The notes below the pieces were generated by a model. The model saw only the letters and a program-made list of their open reading frames with translations, was not told the DNA's origin and searched no databases. Of a DNA stretch of 64,000 nt, positions 1-10,087 are shown piece after piece. A program made the translations under genes and the position numbers. Where the stretch lies: positions 37,832 through 101,831 of the forward strand of contig PLKG01000098.1 in NCBI GenBank assembly GCA_003140595.1. Direction: 5' to 3'. The first letter of the stretch is position 1. Every line of letters begins with the position of its first letter. This stretch comes from Acidimicrobiaceae bacterium (GTDB lineage: Bacteria; Actinomycetota; Acidimicrobiia; Acidimicrobiales; Bog-793).

Positions 1-41
1 CGGCTCTTCGACTTCGAGGTCTTCTTCTTGGGGACTGCCAT
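1..41 (-). CDS. rpmF: 50S ribosomal protein L32, N-terminal fragment (runs off window start)
   Basis: Reverse complement reads MAVPKKKTSKSKSR, the typical L32 N-terminus, directly downstream of a DUF177 gene as is usual. Confidence 0.9.
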   Translation of the reverse strand, partial: MAVPKKKTSKSKS

Positions 42-43
42 CG

Positions 44-583
44 TCACTTTCTCCACTCGGGTATGGCTTCGGCTGCACCGAGCCCGGCAAGCCCGGCCCA
101 TCGCGGGTCGGTTTTCTCCGTGCAGGTGCAGCTCTCGTGGTTACGGTTCACGCCGCACTCGGGGCAGAGCCCGAGGCAATCGGGCCCACAGAGCGGCGCG
201 AGCGGCAGTTCGAGGATACAGGCATCGTGGGCAAGGGGCTCAAGGTCGAGCCAGTCGTCGGTCATCGCGTACTCGATCTCAGGGTCCGCGTGGTCCGTGT
301 ACACCTCGCGAACCCGGGCCACGAGGCGTCCGGTCGCCGTCTCGAGACACCTGCGGCACTCGCCCTCCCACTGAGCCGAGACAGTGCCGGTCACCACCAC
401 GCCACCGAGCACCGATTCGAGCACCACGTCCAACTCGACTGCGGAACCCGGCTCCACACGCGAGTTGCTCACATCGAGGTCCGCGATCGGGCCGACGACA
501 TCTAACCGACGCCGCGTGCCCGGATGCTTGCGCAGCACGGCCACCGCGACGACAAAGGGTCCGTCGCGGCCGGTCCTGGTCAT
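44..583 (-). CDS. YceD/DUF177 family protein
   Basis: 179 aa; CRRCLET...CGPDCLGLCPECGVNRN motif typical of DUF177; adjacent to rpmF. Confidence 0.88.
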   Translation of the reverse strand: MTRTGRDGPFVVAVAVLRKHPGTRRRLDVVGPIADLDVSNSRVEPGSAVELDVVLESVLGGVVVTGTVSAQWEGECRRCLETATGRLVARVREVYTDHADPEIEYAMTDDWLDLEPLAHDACILELPLAPLCGPDCLGLCPECGVNRNHESCTCTEKTDPRWAGLAGLGAAEAIPEWRK

Positions 584-1185
584 TCCAGATCCTGGTCGAA
601 GAACCCCTCACCGGCAAGCCAGGCGTCATCGCCTAGCTCGTCGGTCGTCTGGTCGCCGGGCTGGGGTTGCGGCGGCGGCACCGAGGCAAGCCGTTCGCGG
701 CCGGCCCGCACGGTCTTCAGCGTGCGGTCGAGCACGATCTCGAAGCCGGCGAGCTTCTGGTCGACGTAGTCCTCGGCCTCGTGACGCATCTGGCGCGCTT
801 CGGCCTCGGCGTCCTCGACGATCCGCACAGCCCGGTGCTCGGCCTGTCGGACGATCTCGGTCCGCTGGACCATGCGCTCGGACTGGACCCTGCCGTCACT
901 TACGATGTCGGCTGCCTCCCGCCTGGCGGCAGCCAGCAGCTCCTCATGATCTTTGAGGAGCCTGCGGGCACGGCGGAGCTCTTCTGGCAGCTCGTCACGT
1001 ATCGCTTCCAGCAGGTCGAGCACCTCGTCGCGCGTGACGATCGCCGACGACGACAGCGGCATCGACTTCGCGGAGGTCATGATCTCGATGAGCTCCTCGA
1101 CCAGGTCCTCGGCGCCACCCGGTTCGACGATTGGCTGGCCTCCGATTTCGGCCTCGGTTCCTTCGGTGTCGTGGATGTCGGTCAC
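580..1185 (-). CDS. DivIVA / ATP-synthase-B-like coiled-coil protein
   Basis: 201 aa with an alanine/glutamate/arginine-rich coiled coil (AARREAADIVSDGRVQSERMVQRTEIVRQAEHRAVRIVEDAEAEARQM); 4-nt overlaps with both neighbours. Confidence 0.65.
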   Translation of the reverse strand: MTDIHDTEGTEAEIGGQPIVEPGGAEDLVEELIEIMTSAKSMPLSSSAIVTRDEVLDLLEAIRDELPEELRRARRLLKDHEELLAAARREAADIVSDGRVQSERMVQRTEIVRQAEHRAVRIVEDAEAEARQMRHEAEDYVDQKLAGFEIVLDRTLKTVRAGRERLASVPPPQPQPGDQTTDELGDDAWLAGEGFFDQDLE

Positions 1186-1658
1186 GATCGCAGCTCCTTC
1201 AACCGGCTTGCAACGGGGGGCGGTACGAACTCACTCACGTCGCCTCCGTAGCGGACAACCTCGCGGATGAGCCTCGAGGCGACGAACGAATGGGACGAGC
1301 TCGTGGGCAGGAACAGCGTCTCGATACCGGAGAGATGCTGGTTCATCTGTGCCATCTGCAGTTCGTTCTCAAAATCGGACACCGCGCGCAAGCCCTTGAC
1401 GATCACGTTGGCCCCGACCTCGAGCGCGACCTCGACGACCAGGACCGACATCGACACGATGCGGACCGAGTCCAGGTGTGCCAGAGACTCGGCGATCATC
1501 GCCTCACGCTCTGCAGAGTCGAAAAGAGGCTCGCCCTTTTGTGGGTTGGTCACGACAGCCACCACGAGCGCGTCGAACAGCCTCGAGGCGCGCTCCGCGA
1601 CCTCCAGGTGCCCGTTGTGGAACGGGTCGAACGAACCGGGAAACAAAGCGACGGTCAC
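1182..1658 (-). CDS. coaD: Phosphopantetheine adenylyltransferase
   Basis: 158 aa; MTVALFPGSFDPFHNGHLEVAERAS and LPTSSSHSFVASRLIREV motifs. Confidence 0.97.
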   Translation of the reverse strand: MTVALFPGSFDPFHNGHLEVAERASRLFDALVVAVVTNPQKGEPLFDSAEREAMIAESLAHLDSVRIVSMSVLVVEVALEVGANVIVKGLRAVSDFENELQMAQMNQHLSGIETLFLPTSSSHSFVASRLIREVVRYGGDVSEFVPPPVASRLKELRS

Positions 1659-2227
1659 ACGGTGCCCTTCTCGGTGGTTCTCGGATCATGACGGCCGAGC
1701 CCGCGGGCTTCGACCAGCGTGACGAGCGTACCGCCGTAGCGGTACTCGCGGCGGACCAGAAAGTTCTCTCCGGGCACGACGGGGGTACCCGTCTCGAGGA
1801 CGGCGAGGTCGCAGTCCAGCGAGTCGAGCAACGACGGCCAGCCGTCGAAGGAATAAGGAGGGTCAACCAGTGCGAGGTCATAGCGCGTACCGGCTTCTCG
1901 GGCGAGGAATTCGGCGACGTCGGCCCGCACGAGACGAACCGCCGGCGAGTCGCCGAAGCCGGTCGAGTCGAGATTGGCGCGAATAGCGGCGACAGCCCGG
2001 CGGTCGAGCTCGACGAAGCAGACCGAAGCTGCTCCACGAGACAGTGCCTCGATGCCAAGAGCCCCGGAGCCGGCATAGGCGTCGAGCACCGACGCACCCT
2101 CGACGGCTCCGAGGCTGGCGAGAATGTCGAAGATCGCCTCCCGCACGCGATCGCTCGTCGGGCGCAGATCTGGCAGGTCGGGGGCGCGTAGCCGTCGCTG
2201 CCTAGCCGTACCTGCGATGACGCGCAT
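1655..2227 (-). CDS. rsmD: 16S rRNA (guanine(966)-N(2))-methyltransferase RsmD
   Basis: MRVIAGTARQRRL...RPTSDRVREAIFDIL...VLDAYAGSGALGIEALSRGA...LALVDPPY. Start chosen at MRVIAG; the ORF is open to 2263. Confidence 0.95.
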   Translation of the reverse strand: MRVIAGTARQRRLRAPDLPDLRPTSDRVREAIFDILASLGAVEGASVLDAYAGSGALGIEALSRGAASVCFVELDRRAVAAIRANLDSTGFGDSPAVRLVRADVAEFLAREAGTRYDLALVDPPYSFDGWPSLLDSLDCDLAVLETGTPVVPGENFLVRREYRYGGTLVTLVEARGLGRHDPRTTEKGTV

Positions 2228-2291
2228 GTCACCACGGTAGAACGCCGTACGACAAGTGCTCAACGGTCGCGAGAGGCGCTCGATCGCCGGT

Positions 2292-4646
2292 TCAGCCCTT
2301 CAGGACGAACTCCTCGGACTCCTCGGCCACGAACAGATGGACCTCGTCTGCCAGCAGCGGGTGCGCCTCCAATGTCGGGTCCTCGTCGACGATTGCCTCG
2401 GCCACGCGCCGGGCCGCCCGGACGAGGGGCTTGTCCCGGCGAAGTGACGCGAGACGCAGATCGCTCCTTCCCTTCTGGCGTATCCCAAAAACGGTGCCTT
2501 CACCCCTAAGGTCGAGGTCGACCTCTGCGAGCTCGAATCCGTCGCTCGAGGCCTCCAGAGCACGGAGGCGCCTGGATGCGCCATCGGTGACGGCCTCGGC
2601 CAACAGGTAGCACCAAGACTTGTCAGTCCCGCGGCCGACCCTGCCTCTGAGCTGATGGAGCTGTGCAATGCCGAAACGGTCCGCGTCCTCGATCACGATC
2701 ACGGTCGCGTTCGTCACGTCGACCCCGACCTCTATGACAGTCGTGGCGACGAGCACCTGCAGCTCGCCGCGGCGGAAGGCGGCCATCGTGACTTCCTTCT
2801 CCTTCGGGGCGAGCTGTCCATGCAGCAGCCCCACGCAAAGGCCCGCAAGCTCGCCTGAGGAAAGCCGCGCGTACTCCTCCACCGCCGACTTCGGCGGTGG
2901 CTTGGGAGTCTCCCCTGCCCCGAGGCCGAGGCCGACGATGGGCAACATCGAGATGCGGACATACCCGGCGCCGTCATAAGGCTCGAGCTCGGGGTCCTCG
3001 GGCTCTCTCACCTCCAGCAGGGGTTCCGGCTCCTCGTCCTCGGGTTGCCCCCCGCCCACGAGTGGGCAGATGACATAGGCCTGTCGACCGGCCGCGACCT
3101 CCTTGCGCACCCGCTCCCACGCAGTCGCGTACTCGTCGGGGCCGTTCAGCCACGCCGTGGTCACCGGCCTGCGCCCGAGCGGCAGCTCGTCGAGGACGGT
3201 CTGGTCGAGATCCCCGTAGACAGTCATCGCGGCAGTGCGCGGGATCGGCGTCGCCGTCATCACGAGCACGTCAGGATGCCGGGAGCCCAGGTCGGGCTCG
3301 GGGGCCCGACCTGGGCCTTCAGTCTCGCCGCCGGAGTTGTCAGCGACGGTGGCCGGACCCTTCTCCCTGAGCGCTGCGCGCTGCTCGACCCCGAAACGGT
3401 GCTGCTCGTCGATCACCACGACCCCGAGTGAGTGGAAGCGGATGTTGTCGGTCAACAGGGCGTGCGTGCCGACCACGAGGTCGAGGCTCCCGGCGACCAG
3501 CTCCGCTTGGATCCTGGCCCGCTCTCCCCCGGTGGTCTTGCTGGTGAGCAGCGCCACCTCCAAAGGGCGCGCTCCTGCTACACGGGTGGCGTCTGCGACC
3601 TCCAAGCCGGTGAGAAAGCCACGAGCAGCGAGGTAGTGCTGCTCCGCGAGCACCTCGGTCGGGACCATGAGAGCCCCCTGATGTCCCCCCTGCACGCCGT
3701 AGAGCAGGGTCGCCAGTGCCACGACGGTCTTGCCGGCTCCGACATCACCTTGCAAGAGGCGGTGCATCGGATGCGGAGCGGCGAGATCAAGGGCAACCTC
3801 TTGGATCGCCCTTGCTTGGGCGGCGGTCAATCGGAACGGCAAGCGCCCGAGGAACTCCTCGACCAGGTTCACCCTGCCCACGGGCACAGCTGTGAGGTGA
3901 GGGATCCCCGGAGCCTCGGTCGCGGCGGCACGTTTCTTCATGACGAGAATGAGCTGAAGCCTCAACAGTTCGTCGAACGCGAGGCGCCGCCTGGCGAGGT
4001 CCTTTTCTTCGGGGCTCGAGGGGGCGTGGATCCCCCTGAACGCCTCGGTCCGCCCAACAAGGTTGAGCTCGTCGATGAAGGGCGCTGGCAGCACCTCCGC
4101 CAGGCGCCCGGTGCGGTCCAGCGCCTCGGCCACGTACGCGGCGATCTCGGTGGAGCCGATCTTGGCCTTGCCCGACTGCGGGTAAATGGGCACCAAACGA
4201 CCCGTCTGGTCACCGACGAGGTCGACCACGGGATTGGTCATCTGTCGGGCGTTGCGGAACATCTCGGTGCGGCCGAAGACGACAACTTCCGAGCCCACCG
4301 AGAGCTGGTGTCGTCTCCAGGGTTGGTTGAAGAACACGAGATTGAGGCGCCCCGTCGTGTCCTCCACTGCGACTTGAACCATTGTCTTGCCGCCCCTGGT
4401 GCGGCGAGTGGAGACCCGCTGCACGACTGCTGAGACCATCGCCTCCTCGTCCTCGGCGAGAACCCCGATCTCGGACTGGTGGCGACGATCGACGTAGCGA
4501 CGCGGGTAGTGCATGAGAAGGTCAAGCACACTTTCGATACCCATTGAAGCCAGGCCCGCGGCCTTGCGCGCCTTTACGCTGCGTAGCTCGACAACGCCCT
4601 TGTCCCCGAGAAACCGCAGCGTGCGACCTCCCGCCGCCCCGTTCAC
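2292..4646 (-). CDS. recG: ATP-dependent DNA helicase RecG
   Basis: Helicase motifs LLQGDVGAGKTVVALATLL, VVIDEQHRFGVEQR, LVMTATPIPRT, QLRGRVGRG. GTG start at 4646 overlaps the upstream stop. Confidence 0.96.
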   Translation of the reverse strand: MNGAAGGRTLRFLGDKGVVELRSVKARKAAGLASMGIESVLDLLMHYPRRYVDRRHQSEIGVLAEDEEAMVSAVVQRVSTRRTRGGKTMVQVAVEDTTGRLNLVFFNQPWRRHQLSVGSEVVVFGRTEMFRNARQMTNPVVDLVGDQTGRLVPIYPQSGKAKIGSTEIAAYVAEALDRTGRLAEVLPAPFIDELNLVGRTEAFRGIHAPSSPEEKDLARRRLAFDELLRLQLILVMKKRAAATEAPGIPHLTAVPVGRVNLVEEFLGRLPFRLTAAQARAIQEVALDLAAPHPMHRLLQGDVGAGKTVVALATLLYGVQGGHQGALMVPTEVLAEQHYLAARGFLTGLEVADATRVAGARPLEVALLTSKTTGGERARIQAELVAGSLDLVVGTHALLTDNIRFHSLGVVVIDEQHRFGVEQRAALREKGPATVADNSGGETEGPGRAPEPDLGSRHPDVLVMTATPIPRTAAMTVYGDLDQTVLDELPLGRRPVTTAWLNGPDEYATAWERVRKEVAAGRQAYVICPLVGGGQPEDEEPEPLLEVREPEDPELEPYDGAGYVRISMLPIVGLGLGAGETPKPPPKSAVEEYARLSSGELAGLCVGLLHGQLAPKEKEVTMAAFRRGELQVLVATTVIEVGVDVTNATVIVIEDADRFGIAQLHQLRGRVGRGTDKSWCYLLAEAVTDGASRRLRALEASSDGFELAEVDLDLRGEGTVFGIRQKGRSDLRLASLRRDKPLVRAARRVAEAIVDEDPTLEAHPLLADEVHLFVAEESEEFVLKG

Positions 4647-6463
4647 TCGACTGAGACGAAGTACGGGTAGAGCGGCTGGCCCCCGTGGTGCAGCTCGAGG
4701 GAGACACCGGGCCGGTTCTCGCGCAGCCACTCGGTGACCCGTCGCGTGTCAGCCGCCGTCGCTCCCGCACCCTCGATCAGGGTCACGATCTCGTCGCCAT
4801 CGGTAAGCAGCTTGGACAAAAGACCACAGGTCGCCTCGGGCAGCGTCCCCGCGACCGACTCGATGCCGCTGCGCGACAGCCCGATCCAGTCCCCCACCGC
4901 AATTCGACCGGCTGGCGAGTCACTCTCGCGGACGGCCCGTGTGACCTCTCCCGCGCGAACCCTGCCGGCGGCGGCCTGCATTGCGCTCGCGTTCTCTTCG
5001 GCGGTGGCCTCGGGGTCGTACTCCAGGAGCGCGGCGAAGCCCTCCTGGATGCCAGCGGTATTCACGACGAATGCCGGTTTGGCCGTGAGCTCACAGGCCT
5101 GCCGGGCCACGGGCACGATGTTCTTGTTGTTGGGCAGGATCACCACCTCGGCGCCCGGGACAGACTCGACGACCTCCAGGATTTGAGCGGTAGACGGGTT
5201 CATCGACTGTCCGCCAGCCACGATGTGGTGGACGCCGAGCGAGTAGAAGATGCGCCGGATCCCGTCGCCCGTCGCCACGGCGACAACCGATGTCACCGGT
5301 GCAGGCTCTTCGATGCTCGGTTCAGAGCCGGCGTCGAGCTCGACCGCGCGACGCACCCACGATTCCTCCTCGACCTGGTCGAGGAGGTCCGTGACTCGAA
5401 TATCGCGCGGGCGCCCCACGTCAAGGGCAGCCTCGACCGCCGCCCCGATGTCGTCGGTGTGGATGTGGCAGTTCCACAGCCCGTCGCCGCCGACAATGAC
5501 GATCGAGTCGCCGACACCTGCCCAGACGCTCTTGAAAGCCCCGAGCGTGTCGTCGGGAGCCTCCAGAAAGTACATGACCTCGTAACGCGGGCCAGTAATA
5601 CCTCCAACCTCGCCGGCGGCCGAGCCCGGGCTCCTCAACGTCGCGCCGTCGTGATTCGAGGCGCCCTGCGCCGTCGCCGCGCGGCCCATGCCGAAACCTC
5701 CTGCGAGCTGGGAGGAGGGGTCACCTGCGACGCCATCGGCGACCTTGTCGGCTACGTCTTGAGGCAGAGGCAGGCGATCTGAGATGGGGCGCCCGTCGAT
5801 CACATGCAAGAAGGCGTCGTACAACAGCACTAGGCCTGCCCCGCCAGCGTCCACCACGCCGGCCTGTGCGAGAACCGGCAACAGGTCGGGCGTACGCCAC
5901 AGCGAGGAGACGGCAGCTTGCCTCGCCGCCGCGAACACCTCCAGCAGTCCTCCACCGTTTTCGTCGACTTCCCGCGCGGCTGTGGCTGCGTCGGCCGCGA
6001 CCGTCAGCATCGTTCCTTCTACGGGTCGCATGACCCCAGCGCGCGCCGCGGCACTGCCTTCTGCCAGGGCGAGAGCCGCCTCGTGCGCCCCGACCACCAG
6101 ACAAGGAGCGAACGTGCCCGAGATACCGCGGAGGATCTGACAGAGGATGACTCCCGAGTTTCCTCGCGCTCCCATAAGCGATCCTGACGCGATCGCACGG
6201 CATGCGGCGCCCATCGCGTCACCGTCCGCGGTCTCGGGGTCGAGACCGTCCATGGCCTTAACGACACTTTCGACCGTGAGGGCCATGTTCGTGCCGGTGT
6301 CGCCGTCGGGGACGGGGTAGACATTGAGCCTGTTCACGACGGCACGGTGGAGCTCCAGGCCCTCGGAAAAGGCGCGCATCACCCTGTGGAGGTGCTCGGG
6401 AGTCAGGCCGGCAGTGAGATCGGCTTCTGCGCCATGAACGCTCACCGGTTCACTGCGCGCCAT
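4643..6463 (-). CDS. DAK2 domain-containing fatty acid kinase-like protein (FakA-like)
   Basis: NRLNVYPVPDGDTGTNMALTVESVV and ARGNSGVILCQILRGI (DAK2) plus C-terminal DegV/FakA-like region. Start at MARSEP; the long N-terminal extension in the ORF track is doubtful. Confidence 0.9.
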   Translation of the reverse strand: MARSEPVSVHGAEADLTAGLTPEHLHRVMRAFSEGLELHRAVVNRLNVYPVPDGDTGTNMALTVESVVKAMDGLDPETADGDAMGAACRAIASGSLMGARGNSGVILCQILRGISGTFAPCLVVGAHEAALALAEGSAAARAGVMRPVEGTMLTVAADAATAAREVDENGGGLLEVFAAARQAAVSSLWRTPDLLPVLAQAGVVDAGGAGLVLLYDAFLHVIDGRPISDRLPLPQDVADKVADGVAGDPSSQLAGGFGMGRAATAQGASNHDGATLRSPGSAAGEVGGITGPRYEVMYFLEAPDDTLGAFKSVWAGVGDSIVIVGGDGLWNCHIHTDDIGAAVEAALDVGRPRDIRVTDLLDQVEEESWVRRAVELDAGSEPSIEEPAPVTSVVAVATGDGIRRIFYSLGVHHIVAGGQSMNPSTAQILEVVESVPGAEVVILPNNKNIVPVARQACELTAKPAFVVNTAGIQEGFAALLEYDPEATAEENASAMQAAAGRVRAGEVTRAVRESDSPAGRIAVGDWIGLSRSGIESVAGTLPEATCGLLSKLLTDGDEIVTLIEGAGATAADTRRVTEWLRENRPGVSLELHHGGQPLYPYFVSVE

Positions 6464-6569
6464 GGCGCTACCGGTGGTCGTGGATCGGTCTCGCACGGCG
6501 CCATTCCAATGGATGCTAACGTCACACATCGTCCATTTGTAGGAACTCTCTCTCGAGGAACGCGTCAAC

Positions 6570-6788
6570 GTGGCAGCCGTATGCGAGATCTGTGGGAAGC
6601 ACCCGGGATTCGGGATGAACGTGTCCCACTCCCATCGGCGCACAAAGCGTCGCTGGGACCCGAACATCCAGAGGGTTCGCGCGCTCGTGAAGGGTACGCC
6701 GACGCACCTGAACGTGTGCACCTCGTGCATCCGTGCTGGCAGGGTGGTCAAGCCACCGCGTCGGATCTTCGCTCAGCCCCAGGCCTGA
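6570..6788 (+). CDS. rpmB: 50S ribosomal protein L28
   Basis: 72 aa [37 protein letters not shown]...; GTG start; divergent to the DAK2 gene as commonly seen. Confidence 0.96.
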   Translation: MAAVCEICGKHPGFGMNVSHSHRRTKRRWDPNIQRVRALVKGTPTHLNVCTSCIRAGRVVKPPRRIFAQPQA

Positions 6789-6826
6789 GCGTCGCCCACC
6801 TGGGCGTGGCGTCCCCGCGACGCTGC

Positions 6827-7765
6827 TCACCGCAGGCTGTGCTCCCAACCCGAAGCAGGTAACACATCGGCGCCGACGCGCCGACGCGCCGCGTCCGCGA
6901 CACACATTCCGATGTGTATGGGAGGTCGCAGCCCGGCTGCCCCGAAGGCCCTTGTCACCGCGTCCCGGTCAGGGGCGGCGAATACGAGCTCGTAGTCCTC
7001 TCCGCCGGCGAGGGCCTCGCCACGGGTCGCCCCTTCAGCGGTTGGGACCGTGTCCAGCACGACGCCGACGCCCGAAGCCGTCGCCAGGCGGTCGAGATCG
7101 ATCCCGAGCCCGTCGGAGACGTCGATCATCGCCGTCGCTCCACCTGTGGAGGCGGCCAGTCCCTCGCCCACTCGGGCAGTGGGCCGCCGGTAGGCGGCAA
7201 CGAGCTCTTCGGACACAGTCGGGTCACCGGTTGCTTGCGTCCGGGCGCGCAGGGTCCTGAGCCCGGCAGCGGAGCGTCCCAGGGCCCCCGTCACAAACAG
7301 CAGGTCACCCGGCTGAGCCTTGGAGCGAAGGACGGCTTGCCGCTCACCGGTGGTCCCGGTAATGGCCACCGAGACGACGAGGCACGGGCCTGAGGAGAGA
7401 TCTCCGCCGACGATGGCGCACTCGTACGCGGCAGCGGCCTCGACGAGTCCTCGGACAAGCCCCTCGATCATTGACGCACTCGCGCCGACGACAGTGACAA
7501 GTGCATGCAACGGTCTTCCGCCCATTGCAGCGATGTCGCTCACGTTGACGGCCAGCGCCTTCCACCCGACGTCCGCCACCTCAACGAGGTCGAGGTCGAA
7601 ATGCACGCCTTGGACCACGACGTCGGACGCGAGAAGAAGCGAGCCGTCCGCGGGCCTTGCGACCACCGCGCAGTCGTCGCCGATCCAGGTCTCACCGCCT
7701 CGCGCGGGCGGCAGGCCGCGACGGATGGTCTCGATCGCGGCAATTTCGCCGCCGGTGCCTGACAC
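6827..7765 (-). CDS. thiL: Thiamine-monophosphate kinase
   Basis: GDDCAVV, LLASDVVVQGVHFDLD, LAVNVSDIAAMGGRPL, IDVSDGLGIDLDRL motifs. Confidence 0.95.
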   Translation of the reverse strand: MSGTGGEIAAIETIRRGLPPARGGETWIGDDCAVVARPADGSLLLASDVVVQGVHFDLDLVEVADVGWKALAVNVSDIAAMGGRPLHALVTVVGASASMIEGLVRGLVEAAAAYECAIVGGDLSSGPCLVVSVAITGTTGERQAVLRSKAQPGDLLFVTGALGRSAAGLRTLRARTQATGDPTVSEELVAAYRRPTARVGEGLAASTGGATAMIDVSDGLGIDLDRLATASGVGVVLDTVPTAEGATRGEALAGGEDYELVFAAPDRDAVTRAFGAAGLRPPIHIGMCVADAARRRVGADVLPASGWEHSLR

Positions 7766-7863
7766 AACTGCGGACGCTACCTCGCAGAAGTGAGCCTTGA
7801 CCTATACCACCAGCAAGCCCGGGAGAATTGGGAGCACAAAGTGTGGTCGTCTACGATCGATCA

Positions 7864-9654
7864 ATGCCAGAGACGCTCAACTGCAAACTCCTGGACTGGG
7901 TCGACGAAGTCGCTGCGCTCACTCAGCCCGACCGGGTCGAGTGGTGCGACGGATCGGCCGTCGAGTATGACCGGCTTTGTCAGTTGCTCGTGGACCGGGG
8001 GACATTCACGAAGCTGTCCGAAGCGAAGCGCCCCAACAGCTACTGGGCGCGCTCGGACCCCGCCGATGTCGCAAGGGTGGAGAGCCGTACGTTTGTCTGC
8101 TCGCGCGATCCACTAGACGCGGGTCCCACCAACAACTGGGTGGATCCCTCCGCGATGCGCGCGACCTTGACTGACCTGTTCCGGGGAGCCATGCGGGGCC
8201 GGACGATGTACGTCGTGCCATTCTCCATGGGCCCGATCGGCTCGCCCATCGCGCACGTCGGCGTCGAGATCACCGACTCGCCGTACGTCGTGGTGAACAT
8301 GAGGATCATGACGAGGATGGGCACAGGAGTGCTCGAGGTGATCGGCGAAGAGGGCGACTTCGTGCCCTGCCTGCACTCGGTCGGGGCTCCTCTCGCTCCT
8401 GGGCAGCAGGATGTCCCGTGGCCCTGCCACCCTGAGCAGATCTACATCAGTCACTTCCCCGAGACCCGCGAGATATGGTCGTTCGGCTCCGGCTACGGGG
8501 GCAATGCCCTGCTGGGCAAGAAGTGCTTCGCTCTGCGCATCGCTTCGGTGATCGGACGCGATGAGGGATGGATCGCCGAGCACATGCTGATCCTGAAGCT
8601 GACCTCGCCTGCGGGTGAGGTGCGCTATGTGGCCGGTGCCTTCCCCTCGGCCTGCGGCAAGACGAATCTCGCCATGCTCGTGCCGACGATGCCGGGCTGG
8701 AGGGTCGAGACGATCGGGGACGACATCTGCTGGATGAGGATCGGCCCGGACGGGATGCTGCGGGCGATCAATCCGGAGGCCGGCTTTTTCGGCGTGGCGC
8801 CCGGCACCAACATGGAGACCAACCCGAACGCGGTGCTCACGCTTGGCGCCAATTGCATTTTCACCAACACGGCGTTCACCGATGACGGTGACGTGTGGTG
8901 GGAGGGTCTCACCGAGGAGCCGCCGGCCCACTGCACCGACTGGCGCGGAGACAAGTGGACGCCGGAGGTCCCAACGCCCGCTGCGCACCCGAATTCCCGC
9001 TTCACCGCTCCTGCCAGCCAGGATCCGGCGATCGCCGACGAGTGGGAGGACCCCGAGGGCGTGCCCATCTCGGCCATCTTGTTCGGAGGCAGGCGCGCGT
9101 CGGTGGTCCCCCTCGTCCACGAGGCCTTCGACTGGACCCACGGGGTCTTCCTGGGCTCGATCATGGCGTCGGAGACGACCGCGGCCGCGACGGGCGCCGT
9201 CGGTGAGCTGAGGCGCGACCCGTTCGCGATGCTGCCGTTCTGCGGCTACAACATGGCCGACTACTGGGCGCACTGGCTGTCGCTCGAAGACCGGATGGAC
9301 GAAGAGAAGCTACCCAAGGTCTTCTATGTCAACTGGTTCCGCAAGTCGGCCGACGGGCGCTATTTATGGCCGGGATTCGGCGACAACTCCCGCGTACTCG
9401 AGTGGGTCTTCGAGCGTTGCGCAGGCCGCGGCGAAGTCGTCGAAACGCCTATCGGCAACCTCCCAGCGCTCGGCACGATCGACGTCGAAGGCCTCGACAT
9501 CCCCGAGGACGACATGACCGAGCTGCTCCGTGTCGACCGCGACGAGTGGAGGGCGGAACTACCCCCGATCGTGGAGTACTTCGCCCAATTCGGCGATCGG
9601 ATGCCGCCGGCAATCACCGGCCAGGCCGAGGCGCTCCGCCAGCGCCTCGGCTGA
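7864..9654 (+). CDS. pckG: Phosphoenolpyruvate carboxykinase (GTP)
   Basis: [57 protein letters not shown] motifs. Confidence 0.97.
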   Translation: MPETLNCKLLDWVDEVAALTQPDRVEWCDGSAVEYDRLCQLLVDRGTFTKLSEAKRPNSYWARSDPADVARVESRTFVCSRDPLDAGPTNNWVDPSAMRATLTDLFRGAMRGRTMYVVPFSMGPIGSPIAHVGVEITDSPYVVVNMRIMTRMGTGVLEVIGEEGDFVPCLHSVGAPLAPGQQDVPWPCHPEQIYISHFPETREIWSFGSGYGGNALLGKKCFALRIASVIGRDEGWIAEHMLILKLTSPAGEVRYVAGAFPSACGKTNLAMLVPTMPGWRVETIGDDICWMRIGPDGMLRAINPEAGFFGVAPGTNMETNPNAVLTLGANCIFTNTAFTDDGDVWWEGLTEEPPAHCTDWRGDKWTPEVPTPAAHPNSRFTAPASQDPAIADEWEDPEGVPISAILFGGRRASVVPLVHEAFDWTHGVFLGSIMASETTAAATGAVGELRRDPFAMLPFCGYNMADYWAHWLSLEDRMDEEKLPKVFYVNWFRKSADGRYLWPGFGDNSRVLEWVFERCAGRGEVVETPIGNLPALGTIDVEGLDIPEDDMTELLRVDRDEWRAELPPIVEYFAQFGDRMPPAITGQAEALRQRLG

Positions 9655-9657
9655 CCC

Positions 9658-10083
9658 TCACGAACGCAGTCCCCGCGACTGGTCCCAGACCGCGCTCGTC
9701 ACTTGGTTGGGTGGAACCGAGACGATCATGCCCGCTGCGCCGTCCTGTTCTAGCACCGCGTACTCGCCGGCAGGCAGGCTCGGAAAGACGGCTGCGTAGA
9801 CCGTCGCGCTCTGCCCCCGGCGCGGCAAGACCCACACGTGGGTGCGCTGCGAAGGGTCCGAGGTCGGATGGATCTCGACCTCGAGACCCTCGCACTGCGC
9901 GGGCGCCGTCAAGACGAGTGCACCCCTGCTGGCGCCGACGTCCACGATCACGGCGAGGCTCTCGCCAGCAGGTCGGGGCCCCTCGGCCACCGAGTCCCCG
10001 ATCACGCGGGCATGGGGAGCAGTATGAGGATGGGGATGTGCGCGTGGTCGCATCGTCGGCACACGCGATCGGATAAGGATCAT
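9658..10083 (-). CDS. Conserved hypothetical protein with His-rich N-terminus
   Basis: MILIRSRVPTMRPRAHPHPHTAPHARVIGDSV...; directly downstream of and on the same strand as the DUF4331 gene. Confidence 0.7.
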   Translation of the reverse strand: MILIRSRVPTMRPRAHPHPHTAPHARVIGDSVAEGPRPAGESLAVIVDVGASRGALVLTAPAQCEGLEVEIHPTSDPSQRTHVWVLPRRGQSATVYAAVFPSLPAGEYAVLEQDGAAGMIVSVPPNQVTSAVWDQSRGLRS

Positions 10084-10087
10084 CTCT

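Noticed and set aside
3432-4433. 333-aa plus-strand ORF antisense to recG
   Set aside because: Shadow ORF of a confidently identified helicase gene.
4685-5782. 365-aa plus-strand ORF antisense to the DAK2/FakA-like gene
   Set aside because: No recognisable domain; sense strand carries clear DAK2 motifs.
8113-9273. 386-aa minus-strand ORF antisense to pckG
   Set aside because: High-GC shadow ORF; composition rich in H/R/D/G with no motifs, while the sense strand is clearly pckG.
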